Assembly: GCF_000145235.1 (NCBI RefSeq)
Contig: NC_014391.1
Span: forward strand, 248,001 to 312,000
DNA: 64,000 nucleotides
Direction: 5' to 3'
DNA from: Micromonospora aurantiaca ATCC 27029
GTDB lineage: Bacteria; Actinomycetota; Actinomycetes; Mycobacteriales; Micromonosporaceae
The position numbers and the translations under genes were made by a program. The notes beneath the pieces are model-generated. The model saw only the letters and a program-made list of their open reading frames with translations, searched no databases and had not been told where the DNA came from. This document shows positions 63,108 through 64,000 of the stretch, piece after piece. How positions within the stretch are numbered: position 1 is the first letter of the stretch; each line of letters begins with the position of its first letter.

Positions 63108-63136
63108 CGGCCCCCGCGAGATCGTCGCGGGGGCCG
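63108..63136 (-). terminator. Terminator after mscL
   Basis: CGGCCCCCGCGA and TCGCGGGGGCCG: 12 perfect pairs with a 5-base loop, 13 bp past the mscL stop codon. Confidence 0.8.
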
Positions 63137-63149
63137 ATCGGCTATGGCG

Positions 63150-63620
63150 TCAGCGCGGCGCGGGCGGCTCCTGCCGGCGGCCGAGCACGTCGTCCAGGGC
63201 GCTGCGCTGGCCGGGCGTGCCGTGGTTGCCGGCGAGCAGCGCGTCCCGGATCTCGGTGAGCAGCTTGACCTCCTCGCTGGGGGCCGAGGGCGGCGGCTCC
63301 TCGCCGCGCTTGCGCCGCTCGGCGAGCCTGTTCATCGGGTAGACGACGAGGAAGTACAGCGCCGCCGCGGTGAGCACGAACGTGATCGCCGCGTTGACGA
63401 AGGCCACCCAGTCGAACGGGATGCCCCGGAACTTCGGGGTCGAGCCGCTGAGGCCGTCCTTGCTGCCGGTGATCAGCGCGATGAACACGCGTACCAGCGG
63501 TTCCAGGAACGACTTGGTGAGCTGGGTCACCACGCCGGTGAACGCGGCGCCGATGACGACACCGACCGCCAGGTCGACGACGTTGCCGCGCATGATGAAG
63601 TCTTTGAAGCCCTTGAGCAT
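63150..63620 (-). CDS. mscL: Large-conductance mechanosensitive channel MscL
   Basis: 156 aa from the ATG at 63620 (GGGAGT upstream). N-terminal amphipathic segment MLKGFKDFIMRGNVVDLAVGVVIG and pore helix TM1 are highly conserved, TM2 is AITFVLTAAALYFLVVYPMNRL, and the charged C-terminal bundle EEVKLLTEIRDALL follows. The membrane loop is of normal length; the extra Pro-rich tail is typical of actinobacteria. It protects against hypo-osmotic shock. Confidence 0.96.
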   Translation of the reverse strand: MLKGFKDFIMRGNVVDLAVGVVIGAAFTGVVTQLTKSFLEPLVRVFIALITGSKDGLSGSTPKFRGIPFDWVAFVNAAITFVLTAAALYFLVVYPMNRLAERRKRGEEPPPSAPSEEVKLLTEIRDALLAGNHGTPGQRSALDDVLGRRQEPPAPR

Positions 63621-63660
63621 CCGTACTCCCGTGCCCTGATGAGTCTGCGTCGGGGACAAC

Positions 63661-64000
63661 CTATGCCCCGGCGGGCCCTTCGAGAAAAGCACCGGCCTCG
63701 ATCGCCGCCCGCTGCGGGTCGCCGGCCCGGATCGCCTCGACCAGCCGACTGTGGTCCACGTACCGCTCGGAGGTCAGCGCCTCGCCCATCGCCTGGGCCA
63801 CCGTGCTGCGCAGCGCGGCGCCGACCGAGGCGTACAGCTCGGCGAGCATGGCGTTGTGCGCGGCCGCCACCACGACCGTGTGCAGCGCGGCGTCCGCCTC
63901 CACGAACTCGTCCACCCGGCCGCCGCACCACGCGGCCTCGCGGGCCGCGAGCGCGCCGTCGAGCGCCGCCAGGTCCTCGGGGGTACGCCTCAGCGCGGCG
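63661..64000 (-). CDS. FCD-domain (GntR-family) regulator, 5' end beyond the window
   Basis: Only the C-terminal ligand-binding part is present: GGRVDEFVEADAALHTVVVAAAHNAMLAELYASVG and RYVDHSRLVEAIRAGDPQRAAIEA, the FCD pattern with metal-binding Asp and His residues. The winged helix lies upstream of 64000. It should control a sugar-acid or amino-acid catabolic gene outside the window. Confidence 0.88.
   Translation of the reverse strand, partial: AALRRTPEDLAALDGALAAREAAWCGGRVDEFVEADAALHTVVVAAAHNAMLAELYASVGAALRSTVAQAMGEALTSERYVDHSRLVEAIRAGDPQRAAIEAGAFLEGPAGA

Overview
The window is high-GC actinobacterial chromosome. Heavy G/C third-codon bias, frequent GTG starts, tightly overlapping genes, a Flp/Tad pilus operon, an ECF41 sigma factor, a DUF574-type methyltransferase and intergenic GATCATGAAGTTG hairpins all fit Micromonosporaceae, most likely Micromonospora. 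The genus is inferred, not proven.

Region by region: 0.2-4.6 kb holds housekeeping genes (serine hydrolase, FAD disulfide reductase, enoyl-CoA hydratase, Rieske protein). 4.6-13.5 kb is a twelve-gene minus-strand Tad operon, nearly all overlapping or abutting: two unknown exported proteins, a CpaB-like SAF protein, TadZ, TadA, TadB, TadC, a small pilin-like peptide, three TadE/TadG-like pseudopilins and a LysM protein. The prepilin peptidase follows divergently at 14.06 kb. 14.9-24.9 kb has a GH65 phosphorylase, a methyltransferase, an ECF41 sigma factor with its carboxymuconolactone decarboxylase-like partner, a MarR/epoxide hydrolase pair with three operator palindromes between them, and an HTH-ABC transporter operon.

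24.9-33.7 kb is the most striking accessory block. A winged-helix-like protein and a dual-ATPase (AAA plus HerA-like) protein are transcribed leftward. A Trypco1-like protein and a 1368-residue trypsin-STAND-WD40 protein are transcribed rightward. This looks like an NTP-dependent sensing/effector (immunity or conflict) module. At 35.4-38.7 kb a GH10-CBM13 xylanase gene and a SAM methyltransferase gene have exchanged halves through a 2.2-kb inversion whose ends share the 7-mer GGACTAC; both chimeras stay in frame.

38.7-51.1 kb is a mobile region: a five-gene operon of tiny proteins joined by GTGA overlaps beside an XRE regulator and a Nudix hydrolase, an intact IS3-family element (25-bp ends, CCG target duplication), an intact IS701-like element (CTAG duplication), and a 5.8-kb decayed integrative element bounded by a 30-bp repeat of the tRNA-Lys 3' end. 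The element carries an OLD-like ATPase-TOPRIM nuclease, an Apea-like HEPN protein, an IS110 remnant and a broken integrase. The 51.2-64 kb end returns to core-type genes: two-component system, NAD-epimerase, ZIP transporter, Eis-type acetyltransferase, PP2C phosphatase, XRE-cupin/BenE pair with a palindromic operator, DUF3800 protein, a LexA-box gene, MscL and a truncated FCD regulator.
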